NCBI RefSeq assembly: GCF_006335145.1
Contig: NZ_VDMN01000001.1
Location: 434,001-498,000, forward strand
Direction of reading: 5' to 3'
From: Aliirhizobium smilacinae
GTDB lineage: Bacteria > Pseudomonadota > Alphaproteobacteria > Rhizobiales > Rhizobiaceae
DNA length: 64,000 nucleotides
The notes beneath the pieces are model-generated. The model did not search any database. It worked only from the letters and a program-made list of their open reading frames with translations, and was not told the DNA's origin. This document shows positions 62,333 to 64,000 of this stretch, piece after piece. A program made the position numbers and the translations under genes. Numbering within the stretch: position 1 is the stretch's first letter; every line of letters begins with the position of its first letter.

Positions 62333-63630
62333 AATCCACCGTTCTCAGAAATGTCCGCATCCTCGATCCGTCGCGCAATCTCGACGAGACCGGTACGATC
62401 ATCATTGGCGAAGACGGACATATCCTTGCCTGCGGCAAAGACGCCCTGAACCAAGGTGTACCGCATGGTGCGAGCGTCCGCGATTGCCAGGGCCTCGTTG
62501 CAACTCCCGGGCTGGTCGATGCCCGCGTTTATGTCGGGGAACCAGGTGCAGAGCATACGGAAACGATCGAGTCGGCGAGCCGCGCGGCGGCGGCCGGCGG
62601 TGTAACCTCCTTCATCATGATGCCCGAGACCGATCCGGTCATCGACGACATCGCGCTGGTTGAATTCGTCCACAAGACGGCCCGTGACAAGGCGATCGTC
62701 AACGTTCATGCCGCAGCCGCCCTAACCAGAGGGCTTGAAGGCCGCGAGATGACCGAGTTCGGTCTGTTGCAACAAGCGGGTGCCGTCGCCTTTACCAACG
62801 GCCGGCATGCGCTTTCCGATTCGCTGCTGCTGCGTCGCGTGATGACTTATGCACGCGAATTCGATGCCGTCATATCGCTCGAACTGCGCGAAAAATATCT
62901 CGGCAACGGCGTGATGAACGAAGGGCTGTTTGCCAGCTGGCTCGGCCTTTCCGGCGTGCCGAAGGAAGCCGAAATCATACCGCTGGAGCGTGATCTGAGG
63001 ATCGCGGCCCTGACCAAGGCCAAATACCATGCGGCCAAGATTTCGGTGCCCGAATCGGTCGAGGCGATGAAGGTTGCCCGCAATCGGGGCGCCAACGCCA
63101 CCTGCGGCATTTCGATCAATCACCTGTCGCTCAACGAAAACGACATCGGCGAATACCGCACCTTCTTCAAGCTTTCGCCGCCGCTTCGCTCCGAAGACGA
63201 CCGGATCTCCATGGCCGATGCGCTGGCTGCGGGCGATATCGACATCATCGTCTCGTCGCACGATCCGCAGGATGTCGACACCAAGCGCCTGCCATTTGCC
63301 GATGCCGCCGATGGCGCAATCGGGCTTGAAACCATGCTGTCGGCCGCCCTTCGTCTGCATCACGACGGGCGCGTGCCGCTGATGCGGCTGATCGACGCGA
63401 TGTCGACGCGCCCGGCGCAGATTTTTGGTCTCGATGCCGGCACGCTGAAAGTGGGCGCCAGGGCCGACATCACGCTGATCGATCTCGACGATCCGTGGAT
63501 CGTCTCCAAGGATGCGATCATCTCGCGCTCGAAGAACACGCCGTTCGACGAAGCACGCTTCTCCGGCCGCGCGGTCGCCACCTATGTGGTGGGTAAATGC
63601 GTGCATGCGATCGGGAGGGACTGGGCGTGA
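62329..63630 (+). CDS. pyrC: Dihydroorotase-like protein, probably non-catalytic (PyrC'/PyrX type)
   Basis: The 433-residue protein has the dihydroorotase fold ([59 protein letters not shown]). However, the metal-binding DxHxH motif near residue 62 reads [11 protein letters not shown], so both histidines are missing. The segment usually ending DHAPH reads [10 protein letters not shown], and the usual H-containing strand reads YHAAKIS. In Pseudomonas such an inactive homologue (PyrC'/PyrX) holds the ATCase dodecamer together. It overlaps pyrB by four bases and plsY by four. A catalytic dihydroorotase would then be encoded elsewhere. Confidence 0.88.
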   Translation: MKSTVLRNVRILDPSRNLDETGTIIIGEDGHILACGKDALNQGVPHGASVRDCQGLVATPGLVDARVYVGEPGAEHTETIESASRAAAAGGVTSFIMMPETDPVIDDIALVEFVHKTARDKAIVNVHAAAALTRGLEGREMTEFGLLQQAGAVAFTNGRHALSDSLLLRRVMTYAREFDAVISLELREKYLGNGVMNEGLFASWLGLSGVPKEAEIIPLERDLRIAALTKAKYHAAKISVPESVEAMKVARNRGANATCGISINHLSLNENDIGEYRTFFKLSPPLRSEDDRISMADALAAGDIDIIVSSHDPQDVDTKRLPFADAADGAIGLETMLSAALRLHHDGRVPLMRLIDAMSTRPAQIFGLDAGTLKVGARADITLIDLDDPWIVSKDAIISRSKNTPFDEARFSGRAVATYVVGKCVHAIGRDWA

Positions 63631-64000
63631 GCGACCTTTTCAACTGGCAGATCACCCTGCCGATCGCAGCCGGTGCACTGATCCTGGGCTATCTGCTCGG
63701 CTCGATCCCCTTCGGCCTGCTTCTGACCCGCGCGGCGGGGCTTGGCGATATCCGGTCGATCGGGTCGGGCAATATCGGCGCGACCAATGTGCTGCGTACA
63801 GGCAACAAGAAACTCGCCGCTGCAACGCTGTTGCTCGATGCGCTGAAGGCCACGGTTGCGGCCCTTATCGGCTGGCACTTCTTCGGTTCCGAAGCAGGGC
63901 TTCTGGCGGGCTTTGCCGCTTTCCTCGGCCATCTTTATCCGGTCTGGCTCGGGTTCAAGGGCGGCAAGGGCGTTGCCACCTATATCGGCACGCTTCTCGG
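63627..64000 (+). CDS. plsY: Glycerol-3-phosphate acyltransferase PlsY (partial, C-terminus off the right edge)
   Basis: PlsY moves the acyl group from acyl-phosphate to glycerol-3-phosphate in the inner membrane, the first step of phospholipid synthesis. About 124 codons are visible. They include the first membrane span, the motif [32 protein letters not shown] and [16 protein letters not shown], the three catalytic motifs of the family. The GTG start at 63,627 overlaps the previous stop (GTGA), and GGAGG lies eight bases upstream. Confidence 0.95.
   Translation, partial: MSDLFNWQITLPIAAGALILGYLLGSIPFGLLLTRAAGLGDIRSIGSGNIGATNVLRTGNKKLAAATLLLDALKATVAALIGWHFFGSEAGLLAGFAAFLGHLYPVWLGFKGGKGVATYIGTLL

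Overview
The window looks like the chromosome of a member of the Rhizobiaceae (order Hyphomicrobiales/Rhizobiales, Alphaproteobacteria). The evidence is the ribosomal-protein and RNA polymerase sequences (RpoB about 1379 aa, RpoC about 1402 aa), the block aroQ-accB-accC-aat-DUF2155-NDUFA12, rhizobial families such as DUF982 and a DUF6105-like protein, a trimeric GatCAB amidotransferase, and the pyrB-pyrC-plsY order. GC content is high and coding density is high. No phage, insertion sequence or CRISPR array was seen.

Region 1 (1-8.1 kb, minus strand) is the start of the S10 operon (rpsJ-rplC-rplD-rplW-rplB-rpsS-rplV, the last cut by the left edge), preceded by the str operon (rpsL-rpsG-fusA-tufA) with its own terminator. 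Region 2 (8.5-10.1 kb) is a short accessory insert: a small acidic protein and a secreted di-haem cytochrome c peroxidase. Region 3 (10.2-22.6 kb, minus) is trnW-secE-nusG-rplK-rplA-rplJ-rplL-rpoB-rpoC with a strong terminator and several structured spacers. Region 4 (22.7-25.6 kb) holds two divergent paralogous KpsS-like capsule genes, which split the usual tufB-trnW neighbourhood. Region 5 (25.7-27.3 kb) is trnY-trnG-tufB, led by a good sigma-70-like promoter.

From 27.4 to 40 kb there are rlmB, a DUF982 protein, cysQ, nadK, prfB (with a classic programmed +1 frameshift), the PBP1a gene, a cell-wall amidase and rne. The rne leader is long and carries a terminator-like hairpin close to the start codon. 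From 40.2 to 45 kb come a periplasmic disulfide protein, aroQ, accBC, aat, a DUF2155 protein and the complex I accessory subunit NDUFA12. From 45 to 55.3 kb the gatB and gatCA genes are separated by membrane glucose dehydrogenase, four GNAT acetyltransferases, a YjhX-family protein and small hypothetical genes.

From 55.3 to 64 kb there are a metallo-beta-lactamase-fold hydrolase, a PhnA-type protein, ruvX, two small membrane proteins, a TetR regulator divergent from an AEC transporter, an AidB-like acyl-CoA dehydrogenase, a ParD/ParE-type toxin-antitoxin pair, and pyrB-pyrC(X)-plsY (the last cut by the right edge). The pyrC gene encodes a form lacking the metal-binding His-x-His.

The most unusual signal is at 55,414-55,582. 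A 13-bp perfect inverted repeat encloses two strong internal hairpin arms. Its 5' arm is an almost perfect Shine-Dalgarno sequence placed correctly before a 22-codon TTG-initiated reading frame, and its 3' arm matches the anti-Shine-Dalgarno tail of 16S rRNA. This looks like a structured RNA or a self-sequestering leader peptide.
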